Below are positions 43,217-53,890 of a stretch of 64,000 bases of DNA, in pieces. Both the position numbers and the translations under genes were made by a program. This stretch comes from Cylindrodendrum hubeiense (taxonomy: Eukaryota; Ascomycota; Sordariomycetes; Hypocreales; Nectriaceae), in contig JAANBB010000077.1 in NCBI GenBank assembly GCA_014621425.1, positions 1 to 64,000 of the forward strand. Reading direction: 5' to 3'. Under the pieces are notes generated by a model. The model did not search any database, was not told the origin of the DNA, and saw only the letters and a program-made list of their open reading frames with translations. The first letter of the stretch is position 1. Each line of letters begins with the position of its first letter.

Positions 43217-45109
43217 ATGGCTTCACGACAGCCAGGCTTGCCCCGTGCAGGGAGCATCCGGGCTTTAATCCGACCTCAAAAGCAGCTGGGCGCATCGATA
43301 TGCCCCTTTTGCTCCATCGCCCCGACCGGCCGGGCGCGCCAGCGATCCCGCCGCGACGTCAGCTCTCGACGATTCCAGTCGACGACAACGAATTCGAACA
43401 ACGCACGTGCAGAGCTTGAACAGGCCCTGTTGGATCTCCAGAAGCATGCACCGGCATTTATCAACCTCTCGAGGCTTCAATTGGCCCTCCAGGGTCTGCG
43501 ACAAACACCTGGCCGGGAATCCGTGAGGGTCGCGATTTTGGGGCTTGCAGATGGGTCTGATGCGGGAAAGGCGGCAAAGAACGTCTTGAGGGTTCTGTTG
43601 GCAGATCCGCTCAAGGACGAGGAGGTGTGGGAACAGCAATTGAAGGACCATGACCCCAAGAACCCGCTCATCATCCGGGTTGGACCACCCCGCAAGCAGC
43701 AACAGGGTGGCTTGACCATCTCCAAGACGAACCTTCTTAGCGAGATCCACGTCTCGTCTGCTGAATGGAATGGCCTCAACTTGGAACTCCTCTTTATGCA
43801 GGTCCATGCACCTACGACTTATGCGGGAGATGTTTCTACCCAGGGCGTAGAGGACGCACTGCTAGTCCCAACCGTCAATATCCCCTCAGCCGAAAACCGG
43901 GTAACCCCCGTGACAACACCAGTCCACAAGTCACTCTTAGTTGCCGATGGCCTTATGGGAGCAGTCAACCTTACCCCATTATCGGTGTTGGAAAGCAAAG
44001 AATCCATTCTAACGGCCGTCGAGTTGAAGGGCGTTAATAAGGAACAGCTTGAGGCTACCTTTGAGATCTTTGATGTCTCACTCGCCGACAAGGGTGTTGG
44101 CCTCTTCCGCGAAGGACCTCAAAATGCCATGGAGTACAATCATCTTTGGTCTGCAAGCAACGTACCCGCCCTCGTCACCTGGCTCAAGTCTGGCATCAGC
44201 ACCTCAGACGACTCCACCAAACCGGTAGTACGACAACTTATTACTTCCCTCCTCCATAATACACTGGCAACAATACAGACCAAGGAGTCCGGAAAACTAT
44301 CCAAGGCGCTGAACTCGGCCACTTCCTCTGCACTGGGTTCAAAAGATCTAAATGAGGGTCTCGCGGTCTGGGCGCAGAAGGCACATGCGGAACTACAAGA
44401 TGAGCTTGATCTGGCTTTCACGGGCCACCGCTGGCGTAAGCTTGGCTGGTGGCAGCTGTTCTGGAGAGTCGACGATGTTGCTATGCTCACTAACGATATG
44501 CTCAGTCAGAGATTCTTGCCTACTGCTCAGCAAGAGCTTGTGTACTTGACGGGCCAGATCGCGGAGTTCGCTAGACGATCTCCAAAGTATCCTCAGCCTG
44601 TGTCTGTGAGTGACGCACCGAAGCAGCTCGGCTCCGGAGAGCTGACTCCCGTGATTCCTGTCACTCCTCCATCCGCACTGCCTAAATGGCCCGGACACAT
44701 CGCTTTCACCCGCCGATACCTCCAAGATGAGACCATCCCTGCTCTCCAGGCTCTAGCCCAGAGGCTTGTCTTACAGTCTTTGGGGACCTCTGGTATAACC
44801 ACGTCTCTTGCCGGATTACTCTACGTATCCTCCTTCTCATCCACCGTCTTCGAGGCCGGCGCTGTCGCAGCACTTGGAATCATGTGGAGTCTGAGTCAGT
44901 TGCAAAAGAAGTGGGAAAGCGCCCGCGGATTCTGGGAGGGTGAAGTCCGCGAGGAGGGCCGCAAAGCGGTGAGGGGTGCCGAGGAGAGCGTAGCAGAAGT
45001 GCTAGGCGGTGGCAAGCTAGTGAAGGTGTCGACTGAGGGAACTGAGGAGCTTGACAAGGTGCGGAAGATGGTGGCCACGGCAGAGGATGCGCTGTCTCGC
45101 ATGAAGTAG
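43217..45109 (+). CDS. Mitochondrial Mmc1-like protein
   Basis: Single exon, 630 aa. The N-terminus (1-65) is rich in Arg/Ser/Gln with few acidic residues and ends RRFQSTTTNSNN, a typical fungal mitochondrial presequence. The body is mostly helical. A conserved-looking stretch FTGHRWRKLGWWQLFWRVDDVAMLTNDMLSQRFLP-type lies around 405-440. Two hydrophobic segments near the C-terminus (about 535-580) precede a charged coiled tail (RGFWEGEVREEGRKAV). This fits my memory of the fungal Mmc1 family, reported as a dynamin-like inner mitochondrial protein linked to cristae organisation. That name rests on overall pattern and is less certain than mitochondrial targeting. Confidence 0.65.
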   Translation: MASRQPGLPRAGSIRALIRPQKQLGASICPFCSIAPTGRARQRSRRDVSSRRFQSTTTNSNNARAELEQALLDLQKHAPAFINLSRLQLALQGLRQTPGRESVRVAILGLADGSDAGKAAKNVLRVLLADPLKDEEVWEQQLKDHDPKNPLIIRVGPPRKQQQGGLTISKTNLLSEIHVSSAEWNGLNLELLFMQVHAPTTYAGDVSTQGVEDALLVPTVNIPSAENRVTPVTTPVHKSLLVADGLMGAVNLTPLSVLESKESILTAVELKGVNKEQLEATFEIFDVSLADKGVGLFREGPQNAMEYNHLWSASNVPALVTWLKSGISTSDDSTKPVVRQLITSLLHNTLATIQTKESGKLSKALNSATSSALGSKDLNEGLAVWAQKAHAELQDELDLAFTGHRWRKLGWWQLFWRVDDVAMLTNDMLSQRFLPTAQQELVYLTGQIAEFARRSPKYPQPVSVSDAPKQLGSGELTPVIPVTPPSALPKWPGHIAFTRRYLQDETIPALQALAQRLVLQSLGTSGITTSLAGLLYVSSFSSTVFEAGAVAALGIMWSLSQLQKKWESARGFWEGEVREEGRKAVRGAEESVAEVLGGGKLVKVSTEGTEELDKVRKMVATAEDALSRMK

Positions 45110-45465
45110 GCCAATGGGGCAACTGTACGTTACAAGAGCAAAAGGAATCGATGACCCATAGATGGTGAGGAGATACCAGGCGTGGACATACGCCTTGTTA
45201 TATGTAGTCTACTCAATCTCGGCAGAAGATATAACTGCCTTCAGGACATGTGCGTCGCGATGCTCCTGATGATGCCTCTCCCGATCCTGGCGGATCTCAT
45301 GCGTGTGACTCCAACAGTCCCATACTCTAGACTGGTATCACAGCCAGGCCTTTTATCCTACGATTCCACAGCAAATGTTCTTTGAAATGACCCATTAAAC
45401 CTGAACGCCAAGCACACTCCCCCCACACCACGCTCTCCTCAACGTCCAAGCCTCGCTGGTTTCGT
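45110..45465. other. Convergent 3' intergenic spacer
   Basis: Between the stops of the Mmc1-like and SmD3 genes. No gene or repeat is recognised. Confidence 0.4.
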
Positions 45466-45960
45466 TTATCGTCCTCCCCGTCCGCTCGCGCGCGCGCGGC
45501 TAACTGTCGCACGGCCACGAGCCAGACCGACACCGCGGCCGCGAACGTTGCGGCTGCGGAACATGGGGGCGTTGCGCAACATGTCGGGGACGATGAAGAA
45601 GCGCACGTGGGAGCCGCGGATGTACACCTGGTCGAGGTGGGAGACGCGGCCGTCGCGGGCCGTTACGGTGATGTCCTTGAGTTGAACGTTCATGTTATCC
45701 TCGGCTATTTGAGGCGCATGTTAGCTGGGGTGTTTCGAAAATCGAGATTTTGGGGTGTACGTGCCATCGAGGAGCTTGCCGCGGTAGGTCTGGCCGGAGG
45801 TGATCTCGAGGGTGACAATGTGGCCCTGTAGCGGGGAGGCTGGTTAGCTCATGTTCGGGATTATTGAGGCGTCCTGGCGAGGCAGGACCGGGGGTTTTGA
45901 GGGCAGCCATACCTGGGCCTCGTTGAGGAGCTTAATGGGGATGCCGATTGTGGACGTCAT
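45466..45960 (-). CDS. SMD3: Small nuclear ribonucleoprotein Sm D3
   Basis: Three exons, 45960-45913, 45825-45765 and 45704-45466, give 115 aa. The protein starts [20 protein letters not shown] and has both Sm motifs: [20 protein letters not shown] (Sm1) and [21 protein letters not shown] (Sm2). The C-terminus is an Arg/Gly-rich tail of the kind methylated on Arg. SmD3 forms the heptameric ring on spliceosomal snRNAs with B, D1, D2, E, F and G. Intron 1 is GTATGG..CTAAC..ACAG. Intron 2 must use a GC donor to give the invariant LLDAED join; no GT donor keeps the frame. Confidence 0.94.
45705..45764 (-). other. GC-AG intron in the SmD3 gene
   Basis: This is a 60-nt intron with donor G|GCACGT, branch-like GCTAACATG, and acceptor AAATAG. 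Splicing here joins GAT-G to CC-GAG and yields Asp-Ala-Glu-Asp, as in other SmD3 proteins. The nearest GT (four bases downstream) would break the frame with this acceptor. Confidence 0.8.
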
Positions 45961-48900
45961 GATTGCGGCGTGAACGGGGTTGAGCTGTCGCGTGTGAGGG
46001 AAGGCTGAGCGGAGTGAAGCTTGGTGATGTCGTGAAAATTGGCTGGGCGTTGACGGATTGGAGGTGAAGCGTAGAATAGTTAATCCGATCCGGAGATTTA
46101 AGATGCAGTGTTGCGCTAACTACCAGCACTGTGTTAACCTTGGCGTCGTCCATGGGGCACACAGTGCATTTCAGTCTATTCCTCACTTACAGGCTACCAA
46201 CGGCAATCAGTATGCTGTTGAAATGAATGGATTGTCTAAATTCGTAAATTGAGGTTCATAATATTATTTCTCTATCTTTTTTGCTTTAGAACCGCTATTT
46301 TAATAGAATGAGGAAGTCGACCTGCTGATGAGAACAGAGAGGGAGGTAATTGTGGGCAAGCTCTACGAGACGAACTTGCACCGGAAGTAGGCCAGGGGTA
46401 CTTTTAAGTCTCCATCACATTGGTATACCGGGTTAGATGGGCTTGGTGATTGCGCGGGATTGGACCGACGAAAGTTATTCGCGCATTGTTGCACCCGGTC
46501 GCACTACGTTGAGCATTCGGTACCTTCATTGTGATCACCGGTTTGTCTTTTCAAGAAGTGGTGTCTTTGGTTAACCTTGTTGAGCAACACGAGCGAGACC
46601 TCTATGTCCATATCTCTTCTGGTCAAGGAGTCATCTAGTGGGAATTTCTGATATCACACTTGAGTGTAAAAGGGGTGCATAAAATGAAAGGCGAGGTGGT
46701 GGCGATGCACACGATGTTCATTTCATTGCCAACCCTGAATCCGTGTTTGTCTCGTGTAAAGTAAGTAGATGGAGATCCATCTGAACTCAGATTTATCGCG
46801 TTAAGGAACATCCACACCAGGGGGGTCTTATTAGGCCTCTCAGGGATGACAACGACCTATTCCACCACATCTCAAAATTGGAGGATGGTTTAGAAACCTC
46901 CTGGCACATTCTCGGATTTCTCCAACGCTTATGGTATACAGAGTACGACCACCCTATATTTTCTCACTAATTCTTTCCTCGATATTTGCGAAGCTTGCTC
47001 CCTAGAGATGTTTGGAAGAGAATCACAGGTAAATGACCACTTCCCAGAGATTTCAGAATGTTTTATACTTACAATAAAAGAGTTACCGAGCGCTTGTCAG
47101 TTAAGAGACGATGTTCATCTCGATACATCTCTGAACGGACTCTGGCAGTCGTATTGCATTTTGTTTGATAGTATCTCATTGAATAGGGCGTTAATCTTGC
47201 CTCACTAATCTCTACGAACCCATTTATCTCGTATTTGACATAGCAAAACTTGATTCAAGTATGGCATCGAGCTCATTCCCAATTGTTAGTAAATAGAGTA
47301 CCGCGCGAACGCATTCTCGTGGGTGGTCTAGTCCAGCTGTAGGGCTTGTTAGGCCATAGAAATTGTCTCCTGGATCAATGCCATTCTGAGCTTATGCCGC
47401 GTTGGAGATACGAGTCATTCATTGACGGACAAGCTAAAAGTCCATAGAATGGCAATTGGTCTCCTCCAGTCACTCCGAATACAAACAAGATCAGTTTCCA
47501 GATGACACTTTTGTACAAGAAAAAGTATGCTTTTGAAAGTCTACGGGAGGGCTTGGCTAACAACATATTGTTATGCCAAACGCACCCGTAGAACTATCAA
47601 AAGGAGTATTCTAATGGCACTCTCCTAAATCCAGGCCTATGTCGAAGACAGATGGAGGAGTTTCTGGAGGCGAATGGTGCGTTGCAAACTGTGGAGATAG
47701 GCATTTAAGGCCGCATGAAAGGCATAAGTCCCAGAGGATTGTGTGACATGCATGGTTTTTTGATCCCGCGGCCTGAGGAGGAGTCAATATTCCAGTCGGG
47801 ACAACGATATCCAAGCCTTGATCAGACAGATTCTAGCCGAGAGGTACCAGCTTCTCACGAAGACAGTGATATCGCCAACACATCCAGTACACCTCAAGTA
47901 TATGCACCACCCCTAGGTAGACTGGAAACGAAGGCATCAAGTCGACGATTGATTATGAACGATCTAAACGATGAAGACAGAGAACCTTCCAGGACCAACA
48001 ATGTTCAATTCCCAAAGACTATAGCAATCGCGTCTCAACCATCGGCGCTGACAATGCCTAAGTCCTGAACTCATCGCGAACTCTGTCTCTGCCCGTCTCT
48101 CCATCACCCTACTCACCTCTGGGAGAGGATACAACCGAGCAGTGGAGCGGGCGGGATCCTACAGAAGACCACTACGTCGAGCACCTCAGGAAACTTAATG
48201 TCACATTGTATATTAGGGTAGAAAGATTCCAAGAAAGATTGGGTCCTTACCGTACGAAAGAGTCAGTGAAGCTCTGAGTCCAGCAACAACAGAGGAAAGA
48301 TCAAGGGGCAAAGTGGACTGAGTGGAACACCGACGAACACGAGCATTTACTGATGATTCCGCAAACCTATAACAATCGGGATGATGTCTGGAAAGAAATG
48401 CAACAAAATTCTACAAAGAATCGATCGAAAACTCAAATCCGATCCAATGCTCGGCCCAAGACAAGGATTCGCTGTTCCACATTGGGAAGACACTCACTGA
48501 AGCCGGAAGTCGCTATAGCTTGGAATCTGGTTCACTACTGCGCATATCTCGCTTGATATTTACTCAAAAAGCTAGGCTAGAATTCTGCAAATGCCTCAGA
48601 CATCTGATTATTAGCTTAAAATCAATTGAATTTTTATATTCTTACTTTTCGTTCGTACAGGCCGAGAGAGCCCATGATAATCATTGAGGTGTATGTGTGG
48701 GCTTTCGGGTGAAGGCCCAACCGGGCAGGCGGTGAGCTCGCATTCAGAGCTGCCCCTCCATCCCGAGATGCCCCTCCATCCTCCGCGTGCCTCCGATGCG
48801 ACCTTTCTCGGCTATCTTCTTAGGGGTGCATTTGCTGGTCTGCCTCCGCCCCACAGGGCCCCTGTGAAACATATGGGATCTACGAGTGACGCCAACGATA

Positions 48901-50760
48901 ATGTAAATAAGGGTGTGTATTGTGGGAAGATGACCAAAAGTCTCAATGTGGTCCCCTCAGATTTATTGTATTCTATATCTTTCAACGTCCCGGAAATTTG
49001 CTGCAGCAGGCCTCTGGTGCCAGACGAGCAAGCCATTTCCAAGTTTCCCAGCTTGAAACTTCATGAACAGACATGAGGAGATATTAAGCTCTCTGTGCGA
49101 TCGAAATTGCTCACGCATAAGGACATGCTCAGACATCGGCTACAAAGCCCCAAAGAAGTTGACACCCTCGTCGATGACTGGACGAGCTGCCTAGCGACAT
49201 ATATGTGCTCTATTCACATATTCTGAGGCGCACCTATTCTATTTATCGTCCAAAAACAGCTGCACCGCGGCCAATTCTTTGATGCCAAATGGTACCATTG
49301 CCTCATCTCGAAAAGAAATTGCAGATATATTCACAAAGCTACATGGAGACTACAAACTGGTCTCAAATATCCAACTTGAAGAGGGTATTCTTCCCCACTA
49401 ATCCTCCGTTATCAAAATTCCCGGAAATAAGCCCTCATAGGAGGGAAGCATTTTCACCATATAGCTAGTGCCATGGGCATTCAAATGTCAATCTGGAAAT
49501 GCTGGTAAACAAGAAATAACCAACACTTGCTTTGGAGCGCGCTCTCTTCTCATCGCGAAGTGTGAAACTCCTACAAGAAATCTCCAGATCCTGAAATGAA
49601 CAGGACTTTTCAGGTTGGCATTGATCCAAACATCTCATGTCACGGCCCGACTCCGTGACTGGAGGCTATAGTTTTGCATTCTAAATCACTTACTCATATG
49701 TCAGAATTGCGAAGCAGTAAATATATGGTCTTCCAACGGGGAAAATGGGCCAAGTCCTGGGCTCATATCTTGGAAATCTTTCTGAGGCACGGCGCAGAAC
49801 CTATGGCACTCAATGAGCCAGCTTGACTTTCATCTCCTTATGCCCTAATCCCACCATTAGATATGACTGACTCGCATTTTTCGCCACTCCTAGTGGATAA
49901 AGTGGCGACCGTAATCCCATTTTTTAGAGGAAAGCCCAACGGATGATGCAAAGAATTTTGTTGAAGAGAGGATTGATGAGCCAGTCATAGCTGAAGTAAA
50001 CTCGAGAAACCGGGCGATTGCGTGGATTGTATCTTGGTCTTGATCAAGTAAAGGCGGGATATGTAAACCCCTTTTGAGAAAGTAAAACAATATGGCCTGT
50101 AGCCTGGAACTTTATTATAATGATATTAATGGCGTAAGGATCGCCCAAGAATTCAATACCAAATTGTGACGTAAGCCATATCGATTCTCGCAGCTGAGGA
50201 AACCCCTGGTTCCTTGTGATATGTTTCATGCAGTTGCTTTTGGAGTTAAGAAAAGCCGTGTGACTTTAACATCCCGGTTCTCGTCCGCCTCACTTCTCAA
50301 GTATTGCGCATGTAACTGGCCCCCCCACGCCCCAGCCGTTTCACGACTTCCTGCTTAGGAAATCGCGCAAAACGTATGATTACGCTCCTTAATATCGTCA
50401 TATCTTTTGCCATTGATATGAGATTGCTATTGAGCTGGGCGTCTTAGTGGGTCGATGTGGGATGCCTAGTTTCATGACACTTGAAACAGGGCTTAGACAT
50501 GTTGAAATTGTCGTCATTGTTGAAAAATCGTGGCGAAGGGAGATAACTAGTTTCTGTAAGCAATACAATGGAGACGGTACCTTCGTACCTTTAAGTGATC
50601 AAGCGAACACGCAATGGGGGTTGGAAGTTTTCACAGCAAACGCCAATGAATAAATAATATTGATATTTACACGCATGTCTCAGATGCCTCTTACATTGTA
50701 CAATTGAATCAGCCCGTAGTTGACATGTCAAAAGATTAAATAGATCGCAAGACCCAATGA
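45961..50760. other. Degraded, gene-poor block of 4.8 kb
   Basis: Between SmD3 and the 202-aa orphan the sequence is more AT-rich, with frequent stops in all frames. It contains at least one gene relic, the SANT/Myb-like remnant at 47715-48556. Short coherent frames on the minus strand near 49890-50230 hint at further remnants. No terminal repeats, reverse transcriptase or transposase motifs were found. The first few hundred bases should include the SmD3 promoter. Confidence 0.5.
47715..48556 (+). pseudogene. Relic of a SANT/Myb-like DNA-binding protein gene
   Basis: An ATG-initiated frame at 47715-48068 encodes a Ser/Glu/Pro-rich stretch. After a stop, coding character continues in another frame from about 48085 to 48556. 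That second part contains an in-frame TGA at 48275-48277 between RTKESVKL and VQQQQRKDQ. It then reads WTEWNTDEHEHLL and, later, WKEMQQNSTKNRSKTQIRSN, which matches the pattern of a SANT/Myb repeat (W..EE..LL ... W..IA......R...Q...). The frame change might be an old intron, but the TGA breaks the second part. A CGA to TGA change, as repeat-induced point mutation would make, is possible. I annotate and describe only; no restored product is offered. Confidence 0.4.
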
Positions 50761-51369
50761 CTAGTGTCTCAGCCAGGTATCGACTTTTGCTTTGGTGTTG
50801 ACCCGCCTCTTCTTCTCGGCCGCCAATCGCTTCCGCGTCTTCTTATCCAGCACGATTGAGTGATCGTCAGCCATATCGGTGACGCTGACCATGACGACGC
50901 CATCTGTTGTGGTATCTATGTCGATGATTGGCTGTTGATCGCCGCTGTCCACACCGCTCACGCCTGAGCAACCCGATGCTCCGTCGTCGTCAAGCTCAGG
51001 AACTTGGAGCAGTTGTTGTGGCAGGGCAACAATGTTGGTGGGTGGCGGTGACACTAATGGTTCTGGGGTCTGATGAGAGTCGTGGTGGTTGGGGACCTCG
51101 TTGATACCCACAAACTCGTAGTAGATGTATCGGCCTTGTCCATCTGCCACTATTGAGTTGCGTGTGGTTTTCACGACTGTTGCCGCGACTTCATATGGGA
51201 GATATTGGCCTCGGAAGTAATGCAGTTTTGAGGGGTGAAGGACCCATTCCGACCATTGACTGGACGCCATGGATGATGTTCCTGCAGCGATAGCTTGTGA
51301 TGAGTCGGTGGCTTGTGGCTTCTGCTGGCCAGGTTGTGGAGTGTGGTTGGTTTGTTGGGTCTGGGCCAT
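50761..51369 (-). CDS. Uncharacterised 202-aa protein
   Basis: Single exon starting at ATG 51369. The N-terminal 35 residues are Gln/Thr/Ser-rich. A short ordered part (about 38-92) contains QWSEWVLHPSKLHYFRGQYL and ADGQGRYIYYEFVGIN. The middle is acidic and disordered, and the C-terminus is basic (KKTRKRLAAEKKRRVNTKAK), compatible with nuclear targeting. I recognise no family. Coherent composition and absence of competing frames support a real, possibly lineage-specific gene next to a decayed block. Confidence 0.55.
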   Translation of the reverse strand: MAQTQQTNHTPQPGQQKPQATDSSQAIAAGTSSMASSQWSEWVLHPSKLHYFRGQYLPYEVAATVVKTTRNSIVADGQGRYIYYEFVGINEVPNHHDSHQTPEPLVSPPPTNIVALPQQLLQVPELDDDGASGCSGVSGVDSGDQQPIIDIDTTTDGVVMVSVTDMADDHSIVLDKKTRKRLAAEKKRRVNTKAKVDTWLRH

Positions 51370-52324
51370 TTCGAAAGAGATGAACAGGTAGATATAAATG
51401 CCCTTTCCGCAAATGATGTAAGAGAGGTAGGTTTGGTATTTTCAATTGAAAATGACAAAGTGCAGGCGGCGAGGACGTGAGGTGGGTATATAGCCCCGAG
51501 GACGGGTCACCCGGATCAGGTCAAAGCCACATTGATGCGTTCGCTACGTGGTGACCCTTGTAATTGCTTTGTACCAGTACTCGCTTGACAGCCTCACTGC
51601 GCTCGATGGTGGCGTGGGCAATCGTTCTCCGGAAAACCCGCGGAGACTTGCAGTGACCAATGCCGGTCAGGCAGCCTTTGGGCGTTGAAAAACAGCACAG
51701 GTGCTCAATGTTCAACCGCAATTGCGGCGCGATTGGACATTTGACCCGAGCGAAAAGCTGGCGCAGCTGTGCGGCTCTCTCACCCGATTGTAGTTGGCCA
51801 AAGGAACAAGGTCAGATGCTGCGGGAGAGATGTGACTTCCGACATGTGCGAGGGAACCTGCCTATCGGGACCTCTGCGAGGTGTTGGGATTTCCGTTGGG
51901 CTGTAAAAACCCTGCGAGAAGCCTGATTTGGTCTGAGATTAGCATCGCCACGACGAGGTCTGCCTTGTTGGTTGCCTCGTGCACTTAGCTGAATTGTGTT
52001 GCGCTGCAGGAGGAATACCCAATGTCGATCCAGGAACTATCCAAGCGCAGCGCACTAATGGAATATCGACGAAAGACTTACGTTGTCATTTGGGGCCATG
52101 CTAGGAAGCCTGCGTCATCGGGATTCGGTAGAGGCTCTGTCATGGCTCACGATGTCACCCATCCTTTATCACTTGCAGGCAGTCCAACGCTGGCGAACCA
52201 GGGTGGCATAGAAGCTAATAGTTATTGCACCGAGTCACTTCATGGGAAACCACACCGTCAATAAAGGTCGTCGTAATTCCGACACGTTACAATTACAAGC
52301 GGTCGCGCGAGAGGGTAGCATTTG
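51370..52324. other. Intergenic region, 3' flank of TRM61
   Basis: Nearly 1 kb upstream of the 202-aa orphan's start and downstream of TRM61's stop. Frames of 60-90 codons occur but lack motifs. No feature is supported. Confidence 0.4.
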
Positions 52325-53890
52325 TTATTTCGACTCGTCAACCATCTCCACTGCCTCCTCCGCCGCCGCCGCCTCCACCTCTGTGGCCTGGGTATCGCTT
52401 CCCTGCTTCTGCTTCTGCGCCTGTTTCAGTTCCTGTTTCTGCTTCTTCTTCGCCTGTAACTTTTCCCGCGTCTGCTGTCTTCGCACTTGCTTGTCAAGAC
52501 TTCCGATGATGCTGCGTTCTTGGCCACAGGGCCACCTGGCTGCTGCCGCGGCCTCATCCTCGTCGCTCCATTCGCGTGGGAGGGTAGCAAACACAAGGTA
52601 CGAAGTGTGCGTCTTGAGCTCCGCCTCAGCCCGGTGATAGAGCTTGCCATGCATCCATGGCTTAGTATCCTCTTCGTTTTCGGGCTCTTTAACATTGGCC
52701 TTTGACTTATGCGACGTTGGTGGTGGTGTGTCGATGTCCATTTCGGACGCGTCTGCCGAGTTGTTGGTTGAGAGAGCCTGCGACTTGTGAAACTCCTTGG
52801 TCTTCTTGTTGATTTGCCTTAATCTGTCCACAGCTTCCATCACGTCCGCAGGTGTTTGGATGTTGCCCTTCTCAGCTGGCAAATTAGCACCAATTCGTTC
52901 TCGAATAGTACTGAATCGTCGGTTGGAAATTTCCACCATGTCGATGTCTGTCCATCCCAATTCTCTCATCTCTTCGATGGTGCGGGTGACTTGTTCAATG
53001 CACGGGGAAAATGTGCAAATATGAACGCTCTGCTTTGGGTCCAACGGTGATACCCACTCTTCATTCTCCCCTTTGTCACTCTCCTTGAGCTTCTTTGGCC
53101 TCTGTCGCGATAGGTGATGCAAGGCTTCCCAAGGAGCAGGGAGATCCAAGAACACAGCAGTAGCCTGAGGCGACTTGCCACCAGCCAAAAAGCCGCCCTG
53201 GTAGACGTCACGATGTGTGACGTGGACAATGCCCTCTAACCTGTGACCCTCGATCTCCTCCTGCATCTTGTGGTATCGAGTCTCATGGAACTCAAAACTG
53301 AAGACCTTTCCCTTCACATCGGTCTCTGCTTGGGGGTAGCCGTTGTAGACTGCTCGCGCAGATGCGTGTGTGAAGCTACCACTTCCAGAGCCAGCTTCGA
53401 TGATTCGTGTCCCTGGGACCACCCGGATGCGTTGTAGGATGTAGCTGTAGTCGGGGGTGTAGACTACCTGGGTTCGATGAGGCAAACTACTTGTCCAGAG
53501 CTCGGGCGTTGGGCGCAAGATATGGATGAAGCCACTCGCCGCTGCGATGGCCTTCTTGGCCCCCTTGGACCCCGGCTGGTTATCCTCATCGTCAGGACCC
53601 GTTGTCGGGGTGTCCTCGTCGGTGGCCTCGCGGCGGCGCTTCCGTCCTCTTGAGCCAGTATCGACTGCTGATGCACGGACTTGCGATCCCCACGGAATGT
53701 TGAGCAGAGTCGAATGTGGAAACGACCCGAACCGGGTGTTCAACATTGTGCCTTCAGCATAGCCATCGACAGCGCCGCTCGACTCCTCGAGGGTGATCGG
53801 CTGGAGATTGTCGCGGGAGAGAAGAACGATGGCGAGGTTGTCGGCCGTGGTGACGCTACCAGGCTCTAGGAAGGGCGATGGTCGGGTCAT
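52325..53890 (-). CDS. TRM61: tRNA (adenine-58-N1)-methyltransferase catalytic subunit
   Basis: Single exon, 521 aa. The SAM-binding motif I reads IIEAGSGSGSFTHA (163-176), and the catalytic-pocket motif DLPAPW is at 249-254, both diagnostic of the TrmI/Trm61 family. FSFEFHETRYHKMQEE (about 197-212) is the acidic SAM-ribose loop. The enzyme works as a heterotetramer with Trm6 to make m1A58 in tRNAs, including initiator Met-tRNA, in the nucleus; this is family knowledge. It is longer than yeast Trm61 because of a charged insert at about 78-115 (RGRKRRREATDEDTP..) and a Lys/Gln-rich C-terminal tail. Divergent from CysRS. Confidence 0.93.
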   Translation of the reverse strand: MTRPSPFLEPGSVTTADNLAIVLLSRDNLQPITLEESSGAVDGYAEGTMLNTRFGSFPHSTLLNIPWGSQVRASAVDTGSRGRKRRREATDEDTPTTGPDDEDNQPGSKGAKKAIAAASGFIHILRPTPELWTSSLPHRTQVVYTPDYSYILQRIRVVPGTRIIEAGSGSGSFTHASARAVYNGYPQAETDVKGKVFSFEFHETRYHKMQEEIEGHRLEGIVHVTHRDVYQGGFLAGGKSPQATAVFLDLPAPWEALHHLSRQRPKKLKESDKGENEEWVSPLDPKQSVHICTFSPCIEQVTRTIEEMRELGWTDIDMVEISNRRFSTIRERIGANLPAEKGNIQTPADVMEAVDRLRQINKKTKEFHKSQALSTNNSADASEMDIDTPPPTSHKSKANVKEPENEEDTKPWMHGKLYHRAEAELKTHTSYLVFATLPREWSDEDEAAAAARWPCGQERSIIGSLDKQVRRQQTREKLQAKKKQKQELKQAQKQKQGSDTQATEVEAAAAEEAVEMVDESK

